Shown here: one piece after another, positions 8,517-18,406 of the stretch
Layout: each line of letters begins with the position of its first letter
Position numbering within the stretch: the first letter of the stretch is position 1
Origin: Bradyrhizobium embrapense
GTDB taxonomy: Bacteria; Pseudomonadota; Alphaproteobacteria; Rhizobiales; Xanthobacteraceae
Assembly: GCF_001189235.2 (NCBI RefSeq)
Contig: NZ_LFIP02000004.1
Location: forward strand, 558,001 to 622,000
DNA: 64,000 bases
Direction of reading: 5' to 3'
Translations under genes and position numbers: made by a program
Notes under the pieces: generated by a model
The model's database searches: none
Told to the model about the DNA's origin: nothing
Seen by the model: only the letters and a program-made list of their open reading frames with translations

Positions 8517-9332
8517 ATGAGAAAGATGTCGAGCGCACCGCGACCGATCCTCAACATTGTCGCGGCGCTGATGGCGCTCGCACCTGTTGCAATGTTCAGC
8601 TTGGCGCAGGCCGCCGAATGCCCACGCAAGGACGCGCTCGGCACCTCGCGTGTGCTCGAGGTCGACCCTGCGACCTATCCGCGCGTCGGGCTGAAGAGCT
8701 TTCCGCAGACCCTGCCGCTACGGGATGGCGAGGTCGTGCTGACCTTCGACGACGGACCAACACCTGGCGTCACCGACAAGGTGCTGTCGGCGCTGGCAAC
8801 CGAATGCGTGCAGGCCACCTTCTTCATGGTCGGCCGCAATGCAGCCGATCATCCCGACATGGTCCGGAAGATCGCACGGCTCGGCCACAGCATCGGCTAT
8901 CACAGCTGGGACCACCCGCATCTCAACAAGATGCCGACGGACCAGGCCGAGGCGAACATCAATCGAGGGATCGAAGCGGTCCAAATCGCCCTGCGCGGCA
9001 CCGCGAGCACGGTCCCGAGCACGCCGTTCTTCCGGTTCCCCTATTTCGAGTCGACGCCCGCCCTGCTCGAGCGCCTGGAAAAACGCCGTATCGCGGTGTT
9101 CGGAGCCGATTTCTGGGCCAGCGATTGGAACAAGATGACCCCCGAGGAGGAACTCAAGCTGCTCACCGGGCGGCTCGAAGGCCACCGCAAGGGCATTATC
9201 CTGCTGCATGACCCGCAAATGCGGACCGCCGAGATGCTCCCTGCTTTCCTAAGATACCTGCAGGAGCATAATTATCGCGTCGTCCACATCGTGCCGGCCG
9301 CGATGAAGACCGTGTCCGACCGGACACGTTGA
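8517..9332 (+). CDS. secreted polysaccharide deacetylase (NodB-homology domain), copy 1
   Basis: 271 residues with an N-terminal signal peptide ending near AQAAEC. The NodB-fold motifs are in order: LTFDDGP (metal-binding Asp), YHSWDHP (metal-binding His pair), RFPYFES, and LLHDPQ near the end. Such enzymes remove N-acetyl groups from cell-wall or surface glycans. I prefer the ATG at 8517, which opens a normal signal peptide, over the GTG at 8502. It is paralogous to the next gene, sharing the CP-x-ALGTSR-VDP opening, so the pair arose by tandem duplication. It is not a nodulation gene by context. Confidence 0.8.
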   Translation: MRKMSSAPRPILNIVAALMALAPVAMFSLAQAAECPRKDALGTSRVLEVDPATYPRVGLKSFPQTLPLRDGEVVLTFDDGPTPGVTDKVLSALATECVQATFFMVGRNAADHPDMVRKIARLGHSIGYHSWDHPHLNKMPTDQAEANINRGIEAVQIALRGTASTVPSTPFFRFPYFESTPALLERLEKRRIAVFGADFWASDWNKMTPEEELKLLTGRLEGHRKGIILLHDPQMRTAEMLPAFLRYLQEHNYRVVHIVPAAMKTVSDRTR

Positions 9333-9427
9333 ACCCGGCACCCAAGGTGGATTACAGACCGTTAAGGTGGCATTCATGGGGCCGTCCTTAAGGATTCGTC
9401 AGTGCGTTCGGAATACGGCCGAGATTG

Positions 9428-10804
9428 ATGATTGCAAACGCTGTGGTGATGATCCGGAAGCGGTCGCGGACCGTGATGGGCGCGGCGCTGCTGGGCTGCT
9501 GCTTCATGACGCCGCAGGCCGGTCTCGCCGCGGATTGCCCGGGTAACCCCAACGCACTCGGCACCTCGCGGACCATTGTCGTCGACCCCAGGGAGCATCC
9601 GCGGATCGGCACCATGCAGTATCCGGAGACGCTGCCGCTCGCCGACCACGAGGTGGTGCTGACCTTCGACGACGGCCCCCTGCCGAAATACAGCAATCAG
9701 GTGCTGGCCATCCTCGCCAGCCAGTGCGTCAAGGCGACCTTCTTCACCATCGGCTCCCAGGCCCGGTTCAATCCGGAGGGCGTGCGCAAGCTGATCGCCG
9801 CCGGGCATACCGTCGGCACGCACAGCCAGAACCATCCGTTGACGATGAACAAGATGCCGCTGGAGAAGGTGCGGCAGGAGGTCGACGACGGCATCGCCTC
9901 GACGCTCGCGGCGCTTAACGGCGACAAGAGCAAGCTGGCGCCGTTCTTCCGGATCCCCGGCCTGATGCGCGCCGAGATCCCCGAAGCCTATCTTGCGTCA
10001 CAGGGCATCCAGGTCTGGAGCGCCGATTTCCCGGCCGACGACTGGCGCCACATCTCGCCGCAGCGGGTCTACGATCTTGCGATCCAGCGGATCGAGGCCA
10101 AGCACAAGGGCATCCTGCTGCTGCACGACATCCAGCCGCGCACCGTCGCGGCCCTGCCGCGCATCCTCAACACGCTGAAGGAGCGCGGCTACCGCATCGT
10201 CCATGTCGTGCCGGCAACGGCTGACCGCCCGGCGACGCCGACCGAGCCGCAGCAATGGTTCATGCGTCCCCCGACCGAGACGGTCGCGATCACGCGCTGG
10301 CCCCAAATTCCCAACTTCGTGTTCACCGCAACGCGGACGCTGCCGGCCCCGGTGCTTGCCGACATGGATTGGCGCGACGCCGAAATCCTCGATCACGCGC
10401 AGCGCGCGCGCGTCGGCGCATCCGTGCGCACGCAGTGGCCGCAGCCACAGCTTTCGCAGCCCGCGCCGGTCTCCACGCTGCCCACCCCCGCGGCGGACGT
10501 GTTTCGCGTTCCCGAAGCGCTGGACCTGACCCTGCTCGCGGCCCGCACCGCGGCCGATCGCCGCCTCGCACGGCGCGCGGCAACCGCCCCCGTGGCCGGC
10601 GCACCGCGCGCGCAGGCGATCTCCACGGGTCAGACGAGGCATCCGATGCAGGCTGCGCATCAGATCCCCGCTGCGGCTCCGGGCCAGCTTCACGGCGCGC
10701 CCTTGCGGGTTGCACCGTTGGCCGCAAGCAATGCGTCGCTCCATGTCGCCAAGCGCACCCCGCGCGCCGAGGCCTCGGCGGCCAGCAAGCGCATGCCGGA
10801 CTAA
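9428..10804 (+). CDS. secreted polysaccharide deacetylase, copy 2, with long C-terminal tail
   Basis: About 458 residues: signal peptide, NodB domain to about residue 265 (LTFDDGP, GTHSQNHP, RIPGLMR, LLHDIQ) and then a roughly 190-residue Pro/Ala/Arg-rich tail lacking recognised domains. The tail has no counterpart in the paralogue just upstream. The third catalytic motif differs from the usual R-x-PY (GL in place of the Tyr), which may change activity. ATG 9428 directly follows a TTG at 9425. Confidence 0.78.
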   Translation: MIANAVVMIRKRSRTVMGAALLGCCFMTPQAGLAADCPGNPNALGTSRTIVVDPREHPRIGTMQYPETLPLADHEVVLTFDDGPLPKYSNQVLAILASQCVKATFFTIGSQARFNPEGVRKLIAAGHTVGTHSQNHPLTMNKMPLEKVRQEVDDGIASTLAALNGDKSKLAPFFRIPGLMRAEIPEAYLASQGIQVWSADFPADDWRHISPQRVYDLAIQRIEAKHKGILLLHDIQPRTVAALPRILNTLKERGYRIVHVVPATADRPATPTEPQQWFMRPPTETVAITRWPQIPNFVFTATRTLPAPVLADMDWRDAEILDHAQRARVGASVRTQWPQPQLSQPAPVSTLPTPAADVFRVPEALDLTLLAARTAADRRLARRAATAPVAGAPRAQAISTGQTRHPMQAAHQIPAAAPGQLHGAPLRVAPLAASNASLHVAKRTPRAEASAASKRMPD

Positions 10805-10817
10805 ATTAGCGCACGAC

Positions 10818-11192
10818 CTAGCTGACCACGATCTTGGCGACGCAGAGCAGGATCACCAGCGCCAGGAAGAAGATGTCGATATAGGATTTGATCTCGCCGG
10901 CATGCCTGAGCTCGGTGACATCGGCGACGATCTGCTTGCGCGAGGCCACCGCATTGGGCCCCTCACCGGCCGCAGCCGCGAGCCGCCGCGTCTCGCCTTC
11001 GAGGCGCTCGATCCGCTGGAAGAAATAGAACGAGCGCAGGCCCGAGAGGGCATGCATCGTTGCATAGACCAGGACCAGGATCGCGACCGTCGCGCGCTGC
11101 TCATATTTCTCCAACAGGTTGAGCGTGAAATAGACCAGTCCCAGGAACACGAAGTTGGAGAGGATACGGTAGGCGTAGCTGGCAAAGATCAT
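10818..11192 (-). CDS. small inner-membrane protein
   Basis: 124 residues from the ATG at 11190-11192, with three hydrophobic segments: near residues 8-27, 35-55 and at the C terminus (IDIFFLALVILLCVAKIVV). Helical charged stretch in the middle (QRIERLEGETRRL). No family recognised. It is convergent with the deacetylase pair. Confidence 0.65.
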   Translation of the reverse strand: MIFASYAYRILSNFVFLGLVYFTLNLLEKYEQRATVAILVLVYATMHALSGLRSFYFFQRIERLEGETRRLAAAAGEGPNAVASRKQIVADVTELRHAGEIKSYIDIFFLALVILLCVAKIVVS

Positions 11193-11425
11193 CAGGCACT
11201 CCGGGTGGGCCGCGCGATCGGAAGAGGCAGCCTGTGGTCGGCAGCGACATACCAGCAAGGCCATGCATCCGCTACTCTACCCGATCGGTGTTACAGGACG
11301 GCATCGACCACAGCTTCACGTCACCAGCCGGCTCGACCAGCATGGCTGGCGCGCGGGTCGTCGGCCCATTGACGCGGCGCGGCCGGCTTGCGATGTAGGC
11401 GGCCCCGGACATCCCAGGGTGGTCA

Positions 11426-14400
11426 ATGCAAATCGTTCGTTCCGTTCGCCTCTGGATGAAGGAAGGCAGATCTGACAAGCTCTATGAAGTAGATTTGGTC
11501 GATCTGGAACGCGCCGACAGCGACGCACGATATCTCGTCAATTTTAGATATGGCCGCCGCGGCACCTCGTTGAGGGATGGAACGAAGACTCCGTCGCCGG
11601 TTACCCGCCCGAACGCCGAGAAGCTGTTCGACAGTGTCGTCGTATCCAAGATCAACGATGGTTATCGCCGCATCGACGGCGACGCTCCAGCGCTGACCGT
11701 TCCCGACGCCGACGTCGATTCTACCGGTGGCGACACGGAACTGCTCAGGAAGCTCGCGATCTGCGCGCGCAGCTCCTGGCCGGAGAAGGAGCGCGACCGC
11801 CTGTTCTGGCGCCTCGGCGTGATCCGGCTGACCGCCACCTATCCCCAACTCGCCGCCTTCGCCGAGAAGATCGGCGCGACCAACGCGAGTTACAGCCTCG
11901 TGTATGCACTGGCGCGCTGTGGCGGTGCGGACGCCGCCGATCTGTTGCGCAGCTGCGCTGACCACAACGCCAGCCCGGTGACGCGCGACTACGCCGCCTA
12001 TGCCGTCGCAAGCGATCTGATGGGCGCGCGGCAATCGTCGCCGCGGCTGTCGCTGCCGCGAACCACCGATGCAGCAGCGACACGCGATATCGAGACGGCG
12101 CTGGCGAACGGCAATGGCGCGGGCCTGACGCAGGCCCTGCTCGCGGCGAACTCGGCGCAACCGGGCTTCGCCAATCAGTTCCTCATTGCCCTCGCCCACC
12201 ACGCGCTCGCGGACGACGCTGCGCGCAAGACGCTGCTCGCGGCCGTGCATGCGATGAGCCCACAGCCGCCCTACGTGCAGGTGCTGCGGCGCCTGTTCAA
12301 GTATGCCGATCTCACCGACGACGGCCCGCTGTTCGCCGCGACTGCACGGCAGTTCGAGCTGGCTACGCCGATGTATTATCGCGGCCGGGTCCACAACGAC
12401 CGCGTCTGGGTACCCGGTTCGCGCCAGGCGATGAAGCTCAGCGAGGAACAGCACAGCGCGGCTCCGCGCATCGCGCTGTCCGACCAGACCCTGTTCTACT
12501 TCAAGCGGCGCGCCTGGCGCATGCTGCGCAAGCGCGCCGAGCTCGGACAGGACGCCTTCACGGCGATGGCGAGCGAACTCCTGCTCGCCTTCACCGACGC
12601 CGACCATCAAGCCGGCGACGTGGACCGAGCATGTCCGCATCGACGGCAGCTTTCGTTCCGTTCCCCATTCCGCCGAGGCGCTGAGCCGTGTCTGGAGCGT
12701 CAGCCACCTGCTCTATGCCGGGAGCCAGACCAGCCGCTTCAATGACAAGGCTCTCACCCATCGCCATGTCGGCACGCGCACGCCCGTGCAGCGCGAGGAA
12801 GCCTTCCCCGCGCTATGGGATGCGCAGCCGCAGCGGCTGCTGCGGATCGCGACGCTGGCGCGGAATCATGCGGCCGCGCGCTTCGCGGCAGGGGCGCTGC
12901 GGCAGGGCCCGCCGCGGCCCGATGCGATGGATGTGGCTGCGATCGGCGGCCTGCTGGCCTCGCCCTATCCCGAGGTCAGTGCGCTCGCGGCCACGATCGC
13001 GCGGCGCCTGATCGATGCAGGCAAGGCCGATGCGGCATTGATCGCCGCCCTGCTCCAGGCGCCCGCACCTGACATGCGCGACCTGGCCATCCGTGCCATT
13101 GACGACCGCCCCGACTGGCCGTTTGCCGATGCCGCCCTCGCACGCGCCGCGCTGACGAGTCCGGACGAGCACGTGCAAGGCCGTACGCGCGGCTGGCTGC
13201 GCGACCGAGCGCCTTCACGGGACCAACGCGCTCGTGCGACGGAAGCGTTCGCTGCCTGGCTCGCACAATTGCCGGCCGAACTCGACGACACGCTGCGCGC
13301 CGGCCTCGCCGCGGCTCTCGCGCTGCTGCCACAGCTCTGGCCTGATCGCGACTGCCCGCTGCAGCCGGAGGTGATCGAAAGTCTGACCGGCCACGCCAGC
13401 CCTGACGTGCAGGCGGCCAGCATCCAGCTGATCGCGGTGACACCGACGCGGCCTGACGACCTGCCGACAGCGTTCTGGCAGGCGATCCTGCAGGCCGACG
13501 CGCCGGAAATTCGTATTGCCTCGATGAGTCTTCTGGCACGGCTCGACGACGCCGCGCTCGCGCAACATCGCGATGGCATCGCATTGGCGGCCACCGGCGC
13601 TCACACAGGGCTGCGAGCGGCCGCGCGGCCGCTCGTTGCGCGCCTCGCGGCGACCGATGAGGCCTTCGCCATCCGGTTGCACGATGCGTTGATGGCCGGC
13701 TTCTTCCGCACTGAGCCGGTCGAAGGCCATGCCGCCGACATGGTCACCCTCTTCGTCGAGGCCTTGCCGCAGGCAGCGGCTGCAATCGACGACGGCACGC
13801 TGTGGCGCCTGCTGCAGGCGCGCGCGGCCGGCGCCCGCATGCTGGGCGCAAAGCTGCTGGAGAGCCGCGACGCGTCGCGCTTCTCGGTCCGTCAGCTCGC
13901 CCGCCTCGGCAACCATTCGTTCGCCACCGTGCGCCGCTTCGCGCTGCACGCGTTTGCGACCGACGAGCCCCGCTTCCGCGCCGACCCACAAAATGCCGTG
14001 CTGCTGGTCGAGAGCGAATGGGACGATGTACGAACCGTCGCAGTGAACCGCCTCACGGCATGGCCCAGCAACGCGCTGCCGGCGGCGGCGCTGGCAGTGA
14101 TGGCGGACTCGACCGTGCCTGCGGTGCAGGACGGCGCTCGCCTGCTGCTGCGGCGCAGCCTCGCTGACGGCGATGTCGCCGAGGTGCTGGGGCGCGTATT
14201 GGAGCACCCCTCCGGCAGCTTCCATCTCTTCGTCACCGAGCTGATCACAGGCGATTCGCTGGCGGATGCAGCGATCTTCGCCAAATTCCTCACGCAGGCC
14301 CGCATCATCCTGATGCAGATCAACCGCGGGCGCATCGCCAAGGACCGGATCTTCACGGCGCTGCGCAACGAGGCGCTGGCGCACCGGGACCGCGCCGCCG

Positions 14401-14582
14401 CGATCGCGCAGCTGCTGCACGACTTCACGCTCAGCGTGACTCTGCGCGACAAGGCGCCGGCGCTGATCATCCTGCGCGACATCGCGCATGCCTGGCCGGA
14501 TCTCACGCTCCCCGTCACCGTGGCGCGCGCCGGCCGGACGTTGCCGGGCGGCGGCTCGCAAACCAGCGGAAACGCCGCATGA
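11426..14582 (+). pseudogene. WGR-domain / alpha-helical-repeat retron accessory protein, one frameshift
   Basis: Restoring one frame gives a protein of about 1050 residues. Residues 1-80 are a WGR domain (YLVNFRYGRRGTSL core, then a GY near residue 80), a fold associated with nucleic-acid binding. The rest is a long array of Ala/Leu-rich HEAT/ARM-type helices. Reading in the first frame is sound to about 12598 (LLLAFTDA) and continues as good coding sequence one base later (TIKPATWTEHVRIDG). One extra C in the run near 12600 explains the break. The stop overlaps the next start (ATGA), so the gene is coupled to the SWIM gene. It corresponds to the ARM component of the WHSWIM retron class as I remember it. 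No slippery sequence is visible. Confidence 0.75.
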
Positions 14583-16249
14583 ATTTCGCATATCGGTTTC
14601 TCGGCAGCACCAGCGCCTCGTCCGATGCCGCCTCGTCGTCGTTCGCCTTCGCGCCGGACACGCTGCGCCAGCCGACATTCTTCACCGGCAAGGTCGCACG
14701 CCATCTTGCGTTCCGCGAGGCGATCTCTGCACTGCATCATGTCGTCGTGTCGGACTTGCGCTTCAAGCCGCGCGACCGTACCGCCTATTTCGAGTGGCTG
14801 AAGCAGAACGAGGCCAATTTCCTCGCCGAGGCGACGGCGCAGTCCGCGGCGCTCAAGCCGCGCATCGCGGAATTGCAGGACCGCATCCGCGGCTTCGACC
14901 GCGAGCGCGATCGGCTGATGAAGCCGTTCTGGGCCGCGCGGCAATCCTATTTCAACTACCTCTACAAGCAGAACCGCGATGCCTGGATCGTGCTCGACCC
15001 GGTGATCACGGTGCATCCCGACGAGATCTTCTTCGAGTGCTTCAGCCTCGACGAATCCAGCTACGGGCGGCTGTCGTGCGACCACGACGTGTTCGAGAGC
15101 CTCGGCGAGATGGCGTTCGGCACCACCAATATCGACTACAGCCACGCCCTCTACGACGAATTCCAGAAGATCCGCTCCTATCGCGACACCACGCTCACCA
15201 TCGACCCGTCCGGATTCGAGGTGCAAACCGGCGACGACCTCGACTTCCGCGAGGAAAAGATCGATCTGCCGGACAGCTGGGTGCGCGGCTTCCTGCAAGT
15301 GTCGAGCGCCATGACCTTGCCGGCGCATGTGTTCGACCTGCATCCGGTGGACATGGCCAATATCCTCACCCGCCTCGCGCAGAGGAAGGAACAAGCCGGC
15401 CCGCGCTCGCTGCGCTTCGTGCTGAAGCCGGATGCGCCGGTGGAGGTGGTCATCGAGCCGTGGCACGACCGGCTCACCTTCCGCCGCTCGATCTATCGCG
15501 GCAAGTCACCCGCCGAGGTCCGCATCTGGGGCCGCCGGCGGCTTGCGATCCTCGGACGGGCGCTGCCGCTGGCGCGGTCGGTGCAGGTGCATTTGACCGG
15601 GACCGGCCTGCCATCGTTCTTCGTGGTCGACTTCGGCGGTCTGCGCTTCACGCTCGGCCTGTCCGGCTGGACCGCGAACGACTGGTCCTCCGCCGGACAA
15701 TTCGACCTGCTCGCGCCACGCCACAGGATCGACAACGACACCGCCCAACGCGTTTTCGCAGCGCTCGGCAAGTCGCATACGGCGACCGCCGCTGAGCTGG
15801 CTCAGCACACCGGCGTCGACCAGGCGCTCGTGCATGCGGCACTGACGGCCTACACCCAGGCCGGACGCGTGATGTTCGACCTCGACAAGTCGCTGTACCG
15901 CCTGCGCGAGCTGACGCGCGAGCCGCTGTCGCCCGCCCAGTTGCGCTTCGCCAGCGCGCAGGAGGAGAAAGCCGATCGCCTGATCAACGCCAACCTCGTG
16001 ACGATCGGCAATATCGATCGCAACCATGGCGTTCGCGCGATCAACGGCAGCGTGCTCGACAACGCCCGCACCGAGCAGGTGAATCTCGTCATCGACGATG
16101 ACGACCGTCTCGTCGAGGCGCGGTGCAGCTGTCATTTCTACGGGCACAACAAGATGATGCGCGGCCCTTGCGAACACATGCTCGCATTGCGACGGATATT
16201 CCATTCGCAAGTCGAGGGCGTCGCCCAGGACGGGCCCGCCATCGCATGA
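14579..16249 (+). CDS. winged-helix SWIM zinc-finger protein of a retron
   Basis: 556 residues, intact. The N-terminal two thirds has no recognised enzyme motif. A winged-helix-like region spans about residues 385-445 (ALGKSHTATAAELAQHTGV onward), and a SWIM zinc finger lies near the C terminus: RCSCHFY then GPCEHMLALRR, giving CxC-x(n)-CxH around residues 519-535. SWIM fingers bind DNA or proteins. It overlaps the upstream gene by four bases and is followed directly by the retron non-coding region and reverse transcriptase, so it is probably an effector or partner in that system. Confidence 0.8.
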   Translation: MNFAYRFLGSTSASSDAASSSFAFAPDTLRQPTFFTGKVARHLAFREAISALHHVVVSDLRFKPRDRTAYFEWLKQNEANFLAEATAQSAALKPRIAELQDRIRGFDRERDRLMKPFWAARQSYFNYLYKQNRDAWIVLDPVITVHPDEIFFECFSLDESSYGRLSCDHDVFESLGEMAFGTTNIDYSHALYDEFQKIRSYRDTTLTIDPSGFEVQTGDDLDFREEKIDLPDSWVRGFLQVSSAMTLPAHVFDLHPVDMANILTRLAQRKEQAGPRSLRFVLKPDAPVEVVIEPWHDRLTFRRSIYRGKSPAEVRIWGRRRLAILGRALPLARSVQVHLTGTGLPSFFVVDFGGLRFTLGLSGWTANDWSSAGQFDLLAPRHRIDNDTAQRVFAALGKSHTATAAELAQHTGVDQALVHAALTAYTQAGRVMFDLDKSLYRLRELTREPLSPAQLRFASAQEEKADRLINANLVTIGNIDRNHGVRAINGSVLDNARTEQVNLVIDDDDRLVEARCSCHFYGHNKMMRGPCEHMLALRRIFHSQVEGVAQDGPAIA

Positions 16250-16316
16250 GTGACATGAGAGCTGCCATCCGCAGAGCCGGCTTGAACCGGCCACGACAAT
16301 TCGCGTATCACTGCAT

Positions 16317-16335
16317 TCGGAAGGGCGCAGGCCGG
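16317..16335 (+). repeat. retron a1 inverted repeat
   Basis: The 15-base core AAGGGCGCAGGCCGG (16321-16335) is the exact reverse complement of the a2 core at 16533-16547. TCGG before it (16317-16320) also pairs with CCGA at 16549-16552, leaving one bulged T at 16548. In retrons such pairing brings the priming guanosine next to the msd template end. Confidence 0.8.
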
Positions 16336-16416
16336 TCAGGACCTTGCAATCCGGGCGGCGTATCGCCGTCCTTGCATCATGACCGCGCACGCGTCACTGG
16401 CCCGATCTTCACTGGG

Positions 16417-16489
16417 CCGGGGCAGTCCACCCGTACGCAATCGCAGAATGGGTTCCTTGAACCCAATTGCGTACGGGTGGACGCCCCGG
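16417..16489 (+). repeat. msd long hairpin
   Basis: A 24-base-pair outer stem: CCGGGGC (16417-16423) and bases 16425-16441 pair with bases 16466-16482 and GCCCCGG (16483-16489), interrupted only by a bulged A at 16424. A second stem TGGGTT-CCTTG-AACCCA (16449-16465) caps it, with seven unpaired bases at 16442-16448 on the left. Such a long, nearly perfect stem is what retron msDNA forms. Confidence 0.8.
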
Positions 16490-16532
16490 CGTCGAGTGGA
16501 TCGATCCAGTTCTTAGAAGAGACGAAGGCAAC

Positions 16533-16552
16533 CCGGCCTGCGCCCTTTCCGA
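16533..16552 (+). repeat. retron a2 inverted repeat
   Basis: Contains CCGGCCTGCGCCCTT (16533-16547), pairing perfectly with a1, then T16548 unpaired and CCGA. It lies 49 bases before the reverse-transcriptase start, the usual position for a2. Confidence 0.8.
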
Positions 16553-16601
16553 TCCCCCTCCGCAAGACCGCCGCCGCCCTCCTGAGCGGAGGGCTCGCCG
16601 C

Positions 16602-18406
16602 ATGAACGAGACCGTTGCTCCCGGCACGCTGACGCGTCAGGAACTCTACGACCGCATCCGCCAGTCGTCGAAGGACGAGGTCATCCTCGAAGAGATGATC
16701 CGGCTCGGTTTCTGGCCCGACGGCGAAGACGCGCCTGCGCCGGCCGCGGACGTGATCCGCGCCCGCGCAGACGCAATGCGCGAACTCACCGAGTTGCAGC
16801 GTCAGAACGCCATGCTCGGAGATCCCGAGCGGGCGCTGAAGGAGATGCACAAGCGCCGCAAGGCCGAAGCGATGGCGCGGCGGCAGGAGACCAAGCGTCG
16901 CAACGCGGAGGCACGTCAAAGCCGGGCCTTTGCCTGGTATGATCGGCGCAAGCGCGACGTGCTCTATCTCGGCGAGGACGTCTCGCCCGGCCTGCATAAC
17001 CGTACGACCACCACGCCGTTGCATGACGGCCTGCCTCCGCTCGCCGATGCCAAGGCACTGGCTGACGCGATGGGCATGCGCTGGGCGAATTGCGCTTCCT
17101 CGCCTTCAACAGAAAAGTGGCGTCGGTCAACCACTATCAGCGCTTCACGATCCCCAAGAAGAGCGGCGGCGAGCGGTTGATCTCGGCGCCGATGCCGCGT
17201 CTCAAGCGCGCGCAATATTGGGTGCTGGACAATATCCTCGCGCGGGTGCCGCTCCATGATGCCGCGCACGGCTTTGCAGCGCAGCGCTCCATCCTGACCA
17301 ATGCACGCAACCATGTCGGCCGCGACGTGGTGATCAATCTCGATCTCAAGGATTTCTTCCCGACCCTGACCTACGCGCGGGTCAAGGGCCTGTTCGAGGC
17401 GCTCGGCTATGCTGAAGCTGTCGCGATTCCGCTCGCGCTGTTGTGTACCGAGCCAATGGTCGACGAAGTGACGCTCGACGGTGAACGCCACTTCGTCGCC
17501 GACGGCCCCCGGCTGCTGCCGCAGGGCGCGCCGAGCAGCCCGGCGATCACCAACCTGATCTGCCGCAAGCTCGACCGACGTCTTGTCGGGCTCGCGCGCA
17601 CACTTGGCTTCGCCTACAGCCGCTACGCCGACGATCTGACCTTCTCCGGCTCGGGCGAAGCCTTGAAGAAGATCGGCACCTTGCTCAAGGCCGTGCACGG
17701 CATCGTCGAGGCCGAAGGGTTCAAGGTCCATCCCGACAAGACGCGCGTGATGCGCCGCTCGACGCGCCAGGAGGTCACCGGCCTCACCGTCAACGAGGCG
17801 GTAGCCGTGCCGCGCGAGCTGCTGCGCCGTTACCGCGCCGTGCTGCAGCAGGTCGAGCGCCACGGACCGGCCGGCAAGCACTTCGGGCCCGGCAAGGACG
17901 TGATCCGGTCGCTGCTCGGCTTCGGCCATTTCGCCGCGATGGTAGATCCGGAAAGCGGCACGCCGTTATTGCAACGAGCACAGCGCCTCGCCGCGCAATA
18001 TCGATCCGTCCCTTCTGCGCGGCGCCCGACGCGCACCGCATTCCGCAAGGCCGCAGCCGCCGGCCAGGCGCCGCCGGGCCGGCAATGGAGTCCCGCCGAG
18101 CGGCCGCCGCCACCGCCGGACCCGGTGCTGGTCGCGCTGGCACGACAGGACGAAAAGAAGCGGACGGCGCAAGCGCGCACCGCAGCGCCGGCCCCCCCGC
18201 GCATTCCCAATGTTCCGCCACCGCCAGCGAGCGTGACGCGCGCGGTGCAGGCTGCGGCCCCGTCGGCACCAAGCGGGAGAAAGCAGCCATGGTTCATTAC
18301 GGCACTGGTCATCGTCGCGGCACTCGCCGTCCTGCCGTTCCCTGGCGGCCCCGCAATCGCCGGCGCGATGCTGTTTCTTTACTTCAGCCGTTGGTGGAAA
18401 CGGTGA
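16602..18406 (+). pseudogene. retron reverse transcriptase with C-terminal membrane segment, one frameshift
   Basis: Restored, the protein is about 601 residues. An N-terminal helical charged region (from ATG 16602) precedes the polymerase. Retron hallmarks are all present: NARNH (the NAxxH motif of region X, 17300-17314), catalytic YADD (17624-17635), QGAPSSPAITN, and VTG (17774-17782) of region Y. The two halves lie in different frames. The N-terminal frame reads to MGMRWA, and the polymerase frame resumes with LRFLAFNRKVASVNHY at 17090, so one base is missing near 17086-17089. The C terminus has Pro-rich linkers (PPPPPDP) and a hydrophobic stretch (WFITALVIVAALAVLPFPGG and following), unusual for a retron enzyme and suggestive of membrane anchoring. 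It synthesises the msDNA from the RNA just upstream. Confidence 0.85.

Larger units (their letters stand above)
16317..16552 (+). ncRNA. retron msr-msd RNA candidate
   Basis: The 351-base gap between the SWIM gene and the reverse transcriptase holds a complete retron-like architecture. Matching inverted repeats (a1 and a2) bound it. Inside, next to a1, come two hairpins that suit msr: GGGCGGCG-TAT-CGCCGTCC at 16353-16371 and CTGGCCC/GGGCCGG at 16397-16420. Then comes one long hairpin suited to msd at 16417-16489. The second msr hairpin shares four bases with the msd stem, so they may be alternatives. A branching guanosine could be G16339 just after a1 (in TCAGG). Structure is seen directly; function is inferred from the neighbouring retron reverse transcriptase. 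Confidence 0.8.

Noticed and set aside
8517..10804. Nodulation genes (nodB)
   Set aside because: NodB-fold is shared with many deacetylases; no nodA, nodC or nod box is nearby.
11193..11425. tRNA-derived attachment site left of the retron
   Set aside because: Scanned for a copy of the tRNA-Leu 3' end; none seen, so island integration at this tRNA is unsupported.
12590..17090. Programmed frameshifting in the retron genes
   Set aside because: Neither break lies at a slippery heptamer and no downstream stimulatory structure is obvious.
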